This document shows, piece by piece, positions 50,925 through 59,225 of a stretch of 64,000 nucleotides of DNA (positions within the stretch are counted from its first letter, which is position 1; each line of letters begins with the position of its first letter). The stretch is from positions 62,001 to 126,000 of the forward strand of contig NZ_JABFMP010000007.1 in assembly GCF_013359595.1 (NCBI RefSeq). The letters are read 5' to 3'. The DNA comes from Pseudomonas sp. C1C7 (GTDB taxonomy: Bacteria; Pseudomonadota; Gammaproteobacteria; Pseudomonadales; Pseudomonadaceae). Below the pieces are notes generated by a model, which saw only the letters and a program-made list of their open reading frames with translations, did not search any database and had not been told where the DNA came from. The translations under genes were made by a program, and so were the position numbers.

Positions 50925-52729
50925 GCACTTCGGTCCTCGGACGGTTGCAGGCTCACGCCCGGTGCGCCTGCGCGCAGTTTCAAAGTAATCAGCGCGCCGC
51001 CTTCCTTGTGGTTGGCGAACGACAGTTCACCGCCGAAGGCGCGCATCAGGGTCTCGCAGATCGCCAGGCCCAGACCCAGCCCCTGGGTGCGGGTCTTGGT
51101 GGTGTAGAAGGGCTCGCTGGCGCGGCCAAGGGCTTCCATGCAGAAACCGGGGCCGTTGTCGCGAATGTACAGGTTGACGCCATCGGCGGTGGATTGGGCA
51201 CTCAACCAGAGTTTGCGCGGCGGGCCTTTTTCGGTGAGGGCGTCCAGGGCGTTGGCCAGCAGGTTGCCGAGCACCTGACGCAGGCGGGTTTCCCCGGCTT
51301 CGACCCACAGCGTCGCGGCGGGCAGGTCGCGGATCAGTTCCACGTCCATGCTGCGTCGGCGCTTGGCCAACAGCGCCAGGGCGTCGTCCAGCGCCGGTTG
51401 CAGGGCCACGCTTTCCGGGGCGTGGCGGTCGCGGCGGGCAAAGGCGCGCAGGTGGGCGATGATCGAGGCCATTCGCCCGGTCAGTTCGCTGATCAGCTTG
51501 AGATTGCCGCGGGCGTCGTCGGTGCGCTGGTGGTCGAGCAGCACTTCGGCGTTCTCCGCGTAACTGCGGATGGCGGCGATGGGTTGGTTGAGTTCGTGGC
51601 TGATGCTTGCCGACATGGTCCCCAGGGCCGAAAGCTTGCCGGCCTGCACCAGATCATCCTGAGCGCGCACCAGCTCCTGCTGGGCCTGCTCGCGTTCCAG
51701 CACTTCCTGTTTGAGGCGCCGGTTGAGGCCTTCCAGATCGCTGGTGCGCTCGGCGACGCGGCCTTCCAGTTCACGCCGGGCCTTGGCCTCGAAGTCGATG
51801 CGCTCCAGGTAATGGCGACGGCGTTGCATCATCAGGCCAAGCAACAGCATCACCACCAGCAACGTCGCACCGCCGATCGCGACCACGGTGCGCACCGGGC
51901 GGTCGATCAGCGTGCGTGGCGCGAGGATGCTGACGTTCCAGCCGGTCTCGGCCATGGTCTGGGTCTGGGTCAGCCAGGCGTTGGGGTTGAGTTTGAGCGG
52001 CTTCGGCTCGCGGGTCGGATAGGGCTGGATCGCGCTGATGGCCAGGCGCTCGTCTTCGCTGAGCGGGCGGGTTGCGCGGAAACGCCATTCCGGCCGCGAG
52101 GTGAGGATGACCACGCCGTTGTGATCGGTCAGCAGCAGTTGTTCCGGGGTTTTGCCCCACAGGCTTTCGGTGTGGTCCAGGTCGACCTTGATCACCAGCA
52201 CGCCGGTGATTTTTTCGCCGTTGCGCACGGCGGCGGCGAAGAAATAACCGCGCTTGGCGGACGTGGTGCCCAGCCCGAAAAAGCGCCCGAGGCGCCCGGC
52301 CATGGCTTCGCTGAAGTATGGCCTGAAGGAAAAATTGCGCCCGACGAAACTGTCGTGTTTGTCCCAGTTGGAGGCCGCCAGGGTCTTGCCCGTGGTGTCC
52401 ATCAGGTACATGACTTCGGCACCGGTCTGGGTGCTGATGTTTTTTAACAGTCGGTTGGCGTTGCCCTGGGTGACGCTGTCGTCGGGCGCGCCGAGCACGG
52501 CGCGCAGGGCCGGCAGGTCGCCAAGAATCTGCGGCAGCACTTCATAGCGGTGCAGGGTACCCAGCAGGTTGGCCACGTAGAGGTCGAGGGTCTGGCGATT
52601 CTGCCCGGCCAGTTCGCTGCGGTAATAGCGCTCGGCCAGATGCTCCAGCGGCCACAGCAAGGGCGCCAGGCACAGGGCGAGCAGGGCCAGGCTGCGCCAG
52701 CGGGGTCTGCGCAGACGGTTGGTACTCAT
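50921..52729 (-). CDS. dctB: C4-dicarboxylate sensor histidine kinase DctB
   Basis: This 602-residue kinase starts at 52729 (MSTNRLRRPRWRS). Two transmembrane helices (about 15-35 and 295-315) enclose a periplasmic double-Cache sensor domain, in which ANWDKHDSFVGRNFSFRPYF is recognisable and matches DctB. A coiled-coil linker (RELEGRVAERTSDLEGLNRRL) leads to the dimerisation helix with H378 (SHELNQPI), then the ATPase domain (LLANALDAL, DNGPGF, GLGLGLAIC). It follows rmlC by 13 bases on the same strand. Confidence 0.92.
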   Translation of the reverse strand: MSTNRLRRPRWRSLALLALCLAPLLWPLEHLAERYYRSELAGQNRQTLDLYVANLLGTLHRYEVLPQILGDLPALRAVLGAPDDSVTQGNANRLLKNISTQTGAEVMYLMDTTGKTLAASNWDKHDSFVGRNFSFRPYFSEAMAGRLGRFFGLGTTSAKRGYFFAAAVRNGEKITGVLVIKVDLDHTESLWGKTPEQLLLTDHNGVVILTSRPEWRFRATRPLSEDERLAISAIQPYPTREPKPLKLNPNAWLTQTQTMAETGWNVSILAPRTLIDRPVRTVVAIGGATLLVVMLLLGLMMQRRRHYLERIDFEAKARRELEGRVAERTSDLEGLNRRLKQEVLEREQAQQELVRAQDDLVQAGKLSALGTMSASISHELNQPIAAIRSYAENAEVLLDHQRTDDARGNLKLISELTGRMASIIAHLRAFARRDRHAPESVALQPALDDALALLAKRRRSMDVELIRDLPAATLWVEAGETRLRQVLGNLLANALDALTEKGPPRKLWLSAQSTADGVNLYIRDNGPGFCMEALGRASEPFYTTKTRTQGLGLGLAICETLMRAFGGELSFANHKEGGALITLKLRAGAPGVSLQPSEDRSA

Positions 52730-52742
52730 GGGCACATTTTGG

Positions 52743-53288
52743 CTAGGCAAAGACGTCGGCATCCTTGAACAGTGCTGCGCATTGATCCTTGGCCGAGAGC
52801 AGCGGCGCGCCGTTCAGCTGCCAGTCGATGGCCAGGTCCGGATCGTCCCAGCGAATGGTGCGCTCGGCGTGTGGATCGTAATAGTCGGTGGTCTTGTAGA
52901 GCACCTCGGCTGCCTCGCTCAAGGCGACGAAGCCGTGGGCGAAACCCTCGGGAATCCACAGCTGGCGATGGTCTTCGGCGCGCAGGTGCACCGCCAGCCA
53001 CTGGCCGAAATGCGGCGAGCTGCGGCGCAGGTCCACCGTCACGTCCAGCACTTGGCCGCTGATGACGCGGACCAGTTTGCCCTGGGGCGTTTCCAGCTGG
53101 TAATGCAGGCCGCGCAGGACGCCTTTCTTCGAGCGTGAATGGTTGTCCTGAACGAAGGTCGCCTGCACGCCGGTGGCGTGGGCGAAGGTTTCGGCGTTGA
53201 AGCTTTCGAGAAAGAAACCACGTTCGTCCTCCAGCACCCGGGGTTCGAGGATCAGAATTCCGGGCAGCTCGGTGGCAATGACATTCAT
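52743..53288 (-). CDS. rmlC: dTDP-4-dehydrorhamnose 3,5-epimerase
   Basis: This 181-residue cupin enzyme starts at 53288 (MNVIATELPG), where GGAGAG lies 7 bases upstream. Landmarks are DERGFFLESFNAETF, VQDNHSRSKKGVLRGLHYQ (catalytic His), VDLRRSSPHFGQW and IPEGFAHGFVALS. Other dTDP-rhamnose genes (rmlA, B, D) are absent here. It appears to head a transcript with dctB-dctD, an unexpected pairing. Confidence 0.92.
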   Translation of the reverse strand: MNVIATELPGILILEPRVLEDERGFFLESFNAETFAHATGVQATFVQDNHSRSKKGVLRGLHYQLETPQGKLVRVISGQVLDVTVDLRRSSPHFGQWLAVHLRAEDHRQLWIPEGFAHGFVALSEAAEVLYKTTDYYDPHAERTIRWDDPDLAIDWQLNGAPLLSAKDQCAALFKDADVFA

Positions 53289-53456
53289 GGTTCTCTCCGA
53301 CAGTAAGCGTTGCTGGGCGACATTCTTGCGCAAAGCGTCGTCGGGTGCGAGTCACCGCTGGGCGGGCAAGTCAGGGGCGGGGGGTTGCGTATCGGCTCGA
53401 GCAGTGGCGATATAGGCGCCTAATAAATTTAACACCCTCATCCTGGAGTCCGTTCC

Positions 53457-56369
53457 ATGCCACTCGCCACCTTGATTCATCGCGCCAGTTTGCCCAGCCC
53501 GCAGGTTTCTGCGCAGCAGGCACTTGAGCTGTTGCAGGAACATTACGGGCTGAGCGGCAAATTGCAGGCCCTGGGCAGCCAGCAGGACCTGAACTACCGC
53601 GTCGACAGCGACCAGGGCCGTTTCGTCCTGAAGATCTGCCGCGGCGATTATTCAGCCGTGGAGTTGCAGGCCCAACACGCCGGCCTCAAGCACCTGGGGC
53701 AGCACCCCGACGTGCACGTGCCGCGGGTGATTGCGGCGAAAAACGGTGAGGATCTGCTGTCGCTTCAGGTCGAGGGCCAGGCGGTGCATGTGCGTCTGCT
53801 CGATTACATCGAAGGCCAGTCGCTGACTCACCTCGATCATTTCAACCGCACCGTGGTGGCCGGTTTCGGTCGACTGTGCGGCGAGATGGACCTGGCGCTG
53901 GCGGCCTTCGACCATCCGGGCCTGGTACGCACGCTGCAGTGGGATGCGCGCCACGCCCAGGCGCTGATCGCGCATTTGCTGCCGGTGATCCAGGACGACG
54001 CCCAGCGTAAGCTGATCGCCGAAGCGGCGGCACAGGCCGACCGTCACTTGCAGCCGCTGGTGGACAAGTTGCCGGTGCAGGCCATTCATATGGACATCAC
54101 CGACGACAACGTGGTCTGGCAGCGCGATGCGGAGCGTCAGTGGCAGTTGCAGGGCGTGATCGATTTCGGCGATCTGGTGCGCACCTGGCGCATCACCGAT
54201 CTGTCGGTGACCTGCGCGGCGCTGCTGCACCACGGCGATGGCGATCCGTTCTGCATCCTGCCGGCGGTGCAGGCCTATCACGCGGTCAATCCGCTGACCC
54301 ATGAAGAACTGCTGGCGCTGTGGCCGCTGATCGTCGCCCGGGCGGCGGTGCTGGTGCTCAGTGGCGAGCAGCAGGTCAGCATCGATCCGGGCAACACCTA
54401 CAGCCGCGACAACCTGACCCACGAGTGGGAAATCTTCCGCGTGGCGACCTCGGTGCCGCTGGCGCTGATGGAAGCGGCGATCCTCACCGCCGTCGGGCAG
54501 AACCTGCCGGCCATCGTCACCGAAGGCTTCGCGCCGCTGCTGCCGAGCCTGGTGGGGCGCGAGTTTCCGTTGATTGATCTGGGTGTGCTCAGCTATCACT
54601 TCGAGGCCGGCAACTGGGAAGAAGAGGGCATCGATCAGCGTTTGCTCGATGGCGCCGAGAAGTTTCACGGGTTGGCGGCCAGTCGTTATGGGCAATACCG
54701 GTTGTCCCGCACCCAGCCGGACAGCGCCATCGAACCGGAGACGTTCCCGTTGCACGTCGAGTTGCGTGTACCTCAGGGCACGGCGGTCGAAGCGCCGTTT
54801 GCCGGGGTGGTGCACCAGCCTTCGTCGGGCGTGCTGCAATTGGATGGCCCGCAGCTGAGCGTGCGTTTGTGGGGCGTGACGTCTTCGGTGCATGCCGGTG
54901 CCGCACTGGTCAAAGGCCAAGTGCTGGGCGCCGTCAGCGGACCTTTGGTGGTGCAGTTGTGCCGTGACGCATCGTTCAACGCGCCGCTGTTCTGCACACC
55001 GACCCGCGCAGCGGCCTGGCAGGCGCTGTGCCCGTCGCCGGCGGCGCTGCTGGGGCTGGCCTGTGACGCTGAAGAAGAACTCGACGCGCAGACTTTGCTG
55101 GCCCGTCGCGACGCCAGCTTCGCCCGCACACAGAAGCACTATTACGTCGACCCGCCACGCATCGAACGCGGCTGGCGCAATCACCTGATCGACATGCAGG
55201 GCCGTTCCTACCTCGACATGCTCAACAACGTCGCGGTGCTCGGTCACGGTCACCCGCGTATGGCCGCTGTCGCCAGCCGCCAGTGGTCGCTGCTCAACAC
55301 CAACTCGCGCTTCAACTACGCCGCCGTGGCGGAGTTTTCCGAGCGCTTGCTGAAACTGGCGCCGGATTCCATGGACCGCGTGTTCCTGGTCAACAGCGGC
55401 AGCGAGGCCAATGACCTGGCGATCCGTCTGGCCTGGGCCTACAGCGGCGGGCGCGACATTGTCAGCGTGCTGGAGGCCTATCACGGCTGGACCGTGGGCG
55501 CGGACGCCGTGTCGACGTCGATCGCCGACAACCCCAAGGCCTTGAGCAGTCGCCCGGACTGGGTGCATCCGGTGGTGGCGCCGAACACCTATCGCGGCGA
55601 ATTCCGCGGCCCGGACAGCGCGCCGGACTACGTGCGCAGCGTCGAGCACAACCTGGCGAAAATCGCCGAGCAGAAACGCCAGCTGGCCGGTTTCATCTGC
55701 GAACCGGTGTATGGCAATGCCGGCGGGATCTCGTTGCCGGCCGGCTACCTCAAAGAGGTCTACGCCAAGGTGCGCGCTCAGGGCGGCGTGTGCATTGCCG
55801 ACGAAGTGCAGGTGGGCTACGGGCGCATGGGCCACTTCTTCTGGGGCTTCGAAGAGCAGGGCGTGGTGCCGGACATCATCACCATGGCCAAGGGCATGGG
55901 TAACGGACAGCCACTGGGCGCGGTGATCACCCGCCGGGAAATCGCCGAGGCGCTGGAAGCCGAGGGTTATTTCTTCTCGTCGGCCGGAGGTAGCCCGGTC
56001 AGTTGCGAGATCGGCATGGCGGTGCTGGATGTCATGGAAGAGGAAAAACTCTGGGAAAACGCCCAGGTGGTGGGCGGCTACTTCAAGGAGCGTCTGGAGG
56101 CGTTGGTCGATATTCATCCGCTGGTGGGGGCGGTGCATGGTTCCGGTTTCTACCTGGGGGTGGAGCTGATCCGCAATCGCGGAACCCTGGAACCGGCGAC
56201 GGAGGAAACCACGGCGCTGTGCAATCGCCTGCGTGATCTGGGGATCTTCATGCAGCCGACCGGCGATTACCTGAACGTGCTCAAGATCAAGCCGCCGATG
56301 GTCACGTCGCGCCAGAGCGTGGATTTCTTTGTGGACATGCTTTCCAAGGTGCTTTGCGAAGATTTGTAA
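53457..56369 (+). CDS. three-domain class III aminotransferase fused to an APH-like kinase domain
   Basis: This 970-residue protein has three regions. Residues ~25-330 are an aminoglycoside/choline phosphotransferase-like kinase: the catalytic motif is H211-M-D213 with N218 (HMDITDDN) and the metal-binding Asp is D236 in IDFGD. Residues ~440-540 resemble an M23/LytM beta-barrel (PLHVELRVPQGTAVEAPFAGVV) but lack the HxxxD and HxH zinc ligands. Residues ~560-970 are a class III PLP aminotransferase with D782 (ADEVQVGYG) and the PLP lysine K812 (MAKGMGNGQ). The same fold includes ethanolamine-phosphate phospho-lyase, so a kinase plus lyase on an amino alcohol is one hypothesis. It lies upstream of aguB-aguA, separated by a REPIN. 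Confidence 0.88.
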   Translation: MPLATLIHRASLPSPQVSAQQALELLQEHYGLSGKLQALGSQQDLNYRVDSDQGRFVLKICRGDYSAVELQAQHAGLKHLGQHPDVHVPRVIAAKNGEDLLSLQVEGQAVHVRLLDYIEGQSLTHLDHFNRTVVAGFGRLCGEMDLALAAFDHPGLVRTLQWDARHAQALIAHLLPVIQDDAQRKLIAEAAAQADRHLQPLVDKLPVQAIHMDITDDNVVWQRDAERQWQLQGVIDFGDLVRTWRITDLSVTCAALLHHGDGDPFCILPAVQAYHAVNPLTHEELLALWPLIVARAAVLVLSGEQQVSIDPGNTYSRDNLTHEWEIFRVATSVPLALMEAAILTAVGQNLPAIVTEGFAPLLPSLVGREFPLIDLGVLSYHFEAGNWEEEGIDQRLLDGAEKFHGLAASRYGQYRLSRTQPDSAIEPETFPLHVELRVPQGTAVEAPFAGVVHQPSSGVLQLDGPQLSVRLWGVTSSVHAGAALVKGQVLGAVSGPLVVQLCRDASFNAPLFCTPTRAAAWQALCPSPAALLGLACDAEEELDAQTLLARRDASFARTQKHYYVDPPRIERGWRNHLIDMQGRSYLDMLNNVAVLGHGHPRMAAVASRQWSLLNTNSRFNYAAVAEFSERLLKLAPDSMDRVFLVNSGSEANDLAIRLAWAYSGGRDIVSVLEAYHGWTVGADAVSTSIADNPKALSSRPDWVHPVVAPNTYRGEFRGPDSAPDYVRSVEHNLAKIAEQKRQLAGFICEPVYGNAGGISLPAGYLKEVYAKVRAQGGVCIADEVQVGYGRMGHFFWGFEEQGVVPDIITMAKGMGNGQPLGAVITRREIAEALEAEGYFFSSAGGSPVSCEIGMAVLDVMEEEKLWENAQVVGGYFKERLEALVDIHPLVGAVHGSGFYLGVELIRNRGTLEPATEETTALCNRLRDLGIFMQPTGDYLNVLKIKPPMVTSRQSVDFFVDMLSKVLCEDL

Positions 56370-56383
56370 AATTTGAAATTGCC

Positions 56384-56483
56384 TTCGCGGGCAAGCCTCG
56401 CTCCTACAGATACCGTACCCGTACCCGTACCCGTACCCCGTACCCCGCACCCCGTATCCGTAGGAGCGAGGCTTGCCCGCGAA
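56384..56483. repeat. REPIN with hexanucleotide microsatellite in its loop
   Basis: The 24-base arms (56384-56407 and 56460-56483) are perfect. The loop 56411-56461 consists of tandem gtaccc units: three 6-base copies, then 7-base gtacccc variants and degenerate copies (gcacccc, gtatcc). Confidence 0.85.
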
Positions 56484-56642
56484 GCTTTTCTGATATCGAT
56501 TAATATCTGTGTTTTGTGCGTGTTTTAAGACGAAAGGCAAATCATCAGCTTCTAAAGTCGATATTTATCGGATATAAAGTCGCCAATGCCAGGGCGTGGA
56601 TCAACCATGCCCGACCGTCACGCACTTGCCCGGAGATGCTTC

Positions 56643-57521
<879 letters not shown>

Positions 57522-57526
57522 TCGAC

Positions 57527-58633
57527 ATGACCACTTTGAATAGCACCCCTCGCGCAGACGGCTTCTACATGCCGGCCGAGTGGGCCCCACAGACCCAGAC
57601 CTGGATGATCTGGCCCGAGCGCCCGGACAACTGGCGTCTGGGCGGCAAACCGGCGCAAGCCGCGCACGTGGCGGTGGCCAAGGCCATCGCCCGTTTCGAA
57701 CCGGTCACCGTGGCGGTCTCCGCCGGCCAGTACGAAAACGCCCGCGCCCGCCTGGATGTGCCGAACATCCGCGTGGTGGAAATGTCCAGCGACGACGCCT
57801 GGGTGCGCGACACCGGCCCGACGTTCGTCATCAACAACAACGGCGAAGTCCGTGGCGTGAACTGGGACTTCAACTCTTGGGGCGGTTTTGACGGTGGCCT
57901 GTACTCGCCGTGGAACCGTGATTCGCAGGTCGGCGGCAAGATCCTCGAGATCGAGCGCAGCCCGCGCTATCGCACCGAGGGCTTCGTGCTCGAAGGCGGT
58001 TCGATTCACGTCGACGGCGAAGGCACCCTGATCACCACCGAAGAATGCCTGCTCAACCGCAATCGCAACCCGCACATGAACCGCGGGGAAATCGAAGCGG
58101 TGCTGAGCGCCAACCTGGCTGTGGACAAGATCATCTGGCTGCCGGACGGCTTGTACAACGACGAAACCGACGGCCATGTGGATAACTTCTGCTGCTACGT
58201 GCGCCCGGGTGAAGTGCTGCTGGCCTGGACCGACGACCCGCAGGACCCGAACTACCCGCGCTGCCAGGCGGCGATGAAAGTGCTACAAGAAAGCACCGAC
58301 GCCAAGGGACGCCCGTTCACGGTGCACAAGATGCCGATTCCGGGGCCGTTGTACGCGACCGAGGAAGAGTGCGCTGGCGTCGATCCGGTGGATGGCACCC
58401 AGGAGCGTAATCCTTCGGTGCGCCTGGCCGGTTCCTACGTGAACTTCCTGATCGTCAACGGCGGCATCATCGCGCCGAGCTTCGACGATCCGCTGGATGG
58501 CCCGGCCAAGGAAATCCTGCAGTCGCTGTTCCCGCAGCACGAAGTGGTAATGGTTCCCGGCCGCGAACTGTTACTGGGTGGCGGTAACATTCACTGCCTT
58601 ACCCAACAGCAGCCGGCGCCACACAAGGTTTGA
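57527..58633 (+). CDS. aguA: agmatine deiminase
   Basis: This 368-residue guanidino-modifying enzyme converts agmatine to N-carbamoylputrescine. The nucleophile C357 lies in [11 protein letters not shown], and the other active-site segments are [14 protein letters not shown] and [11 protein letters not shown] (His/Asp). It is co-transcribed with aguB, so agmatine is converted to putrescine by two consecutive enzymes. An intrinsic terminator follows at 58705-58737. Confidence 0.95.
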   Translation: MTTLNSTPRADGFYMPAEWAPQTQTWMIWPERPDNWRLGGKPAQAAHVAVAKAIARFEPVTVAVSAGQYENARARLDVPNIRVVEMSSDDAWVRDTGPTFVINNNGEVRGVNWDFNSWGGFDGGLYSPWNRDSQVGGKILEIERSPRYRTEGFVLEGGSIHVDGEGTLITTEECLLNRNRNPHMNRGEIEAVLSANLAVDKIIWLPDGLYNDETDGHVDNFCCYVRPGEVLLAWTDDPQDPNYPRCQAAMKVLQESTDAKGRPFTVHKMPIPGPLYATEEECAGVDPVDGTQERNPSVRLAGSYVNFLIVNGGIIAPSFDDPLDGPAKEILQSLFPQHEVVMVPGRELLLGGGNIHCLTQQQPAPHKV

Positions 58634-58704
58634 GTGAGCCCGTAACATCCTGAGTTGATTATTAAAAAATTCAGGCAAACGTTTTCGCTCGTTGCATAGC
58701 ACAG

Positions 58705-58737
58705 AGCCCGCATTCCGCAAGGTTTGCGGGCTTTTTT
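58705..58737 (+). terminator. intrinsic terminator after aguA
   Basis: agcccgca (58705-58712) and tgcgggct (58725-58732) form the stem, followed by five or more T. It is 71 bases after the aguA stop. Confidence 0.85.
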
Positions 58738-58867
58738 GTATCGTTTCGCCGACCTTGGCATAGCTCTTGTATCGTTCAGGGTGCAAGACAGGGAGGGGGA
58801 GAACTTATTCGTTCTGTCATAAACCTTGGATAATTTAGCCGCTCACAAACCGGGAGAGAGCGCTGAA

Positions 58868-59080
58868 ATGAACGCCGAAGTGAACGTAGTGGGCGAGCAA
58901 GCGATGCATCCCCTGGCCGTAAATGGTGAATCGCTCCAGATCCTGGCGCACTGGTTCAAGTCCAATGGAACGCGTCCGATCAGCGAGACTGATCCGCGCC
59001 GGACAATGATCGAGCGCTACCCCGCTGGTTTGTTCAGCGAAGCGGAACTGGAGGCGTTGTGGGATTTGATGGAAGGATAA
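58868..59080 (+). CDS. small hypothetical protein, 70 residues
   Basis: This short soluble protein starts at 58868 (MNAEVNVVGEQAM), with GGGAGAG about 9 bases upstream. The sequence ends in RYPAGLFSEAELEALWDLMEG, an acidic helix; an SNGTRPISETDPRRTM segment precedes it. No family recognised. It has its own promoter-sized gap (135 bases after the aguA terminator) and its own terminator, so it is a single-gene unit. Confidence 0.7.
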   Translation: MNAEVNVVGEQAMHPLAVNGESLQILAHWFKSNGTRPISETDPRRTMIERYPAGLFSEAELEALWDLMEG

Positions 59081-59107
59081 GAAGAAAAACAACGGATTGA
59101 ACAAACA

Positions 59108-59138
59108 AAAGCGCTGCCGGGATGGCAGCGCTTTTTTT
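59108..59138 (+). terminator. intrinsic terminator after the 70-residue gene
   Basis: agcgctgcc (59110-59118) and ggcagcgct (59124-59132) over a 5-base loop, with a T-run to 59138. It also could act on the TonB-receptor transcript from the other side, given the A-run on the left. Confidence 0.88.
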
Positions 59139-59143
59139 AAGAT

Positions 59144-59222
59144 CAAAAGCTCGCAGCCTGCGGCAGCTCCTACAGGATGAATGCATTCCAATGAAGGAGC
59201 TGCCGAAGGCTGCGAGCTTTTG
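59144..59222. repeat. REPIN, class A variant (agctcgcagcc)
   Basis: The arms 59144-59174 and about 59194-59222 pair with a few mismatches; both carry agctcgcag instead of agatcgcag, a compensated change. It ends 3 bases before the TonB-receptor stop. Confidence 0.8.
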
Positions 59223-59225
59223 CTT

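Noticed and set aside
56411-56461. Tandem gtaccc repeats considered as a CRISPR array
   Set aside because: Units are 6-7 bases with no spacers; they are a microsatellite in a REPIN loop. No CRISPR array or cas gene is present in the window.
53652-56540. A 962-codon open frame on the minus strand antisense to the three-domain aminotransferase
   Set aside because: It is a high-GC shadow: full-length domain motifs, PLP lysine and family length all lie on the plus strand, and the antisense product is rich in His, Arg and Gln without recognisable domains.
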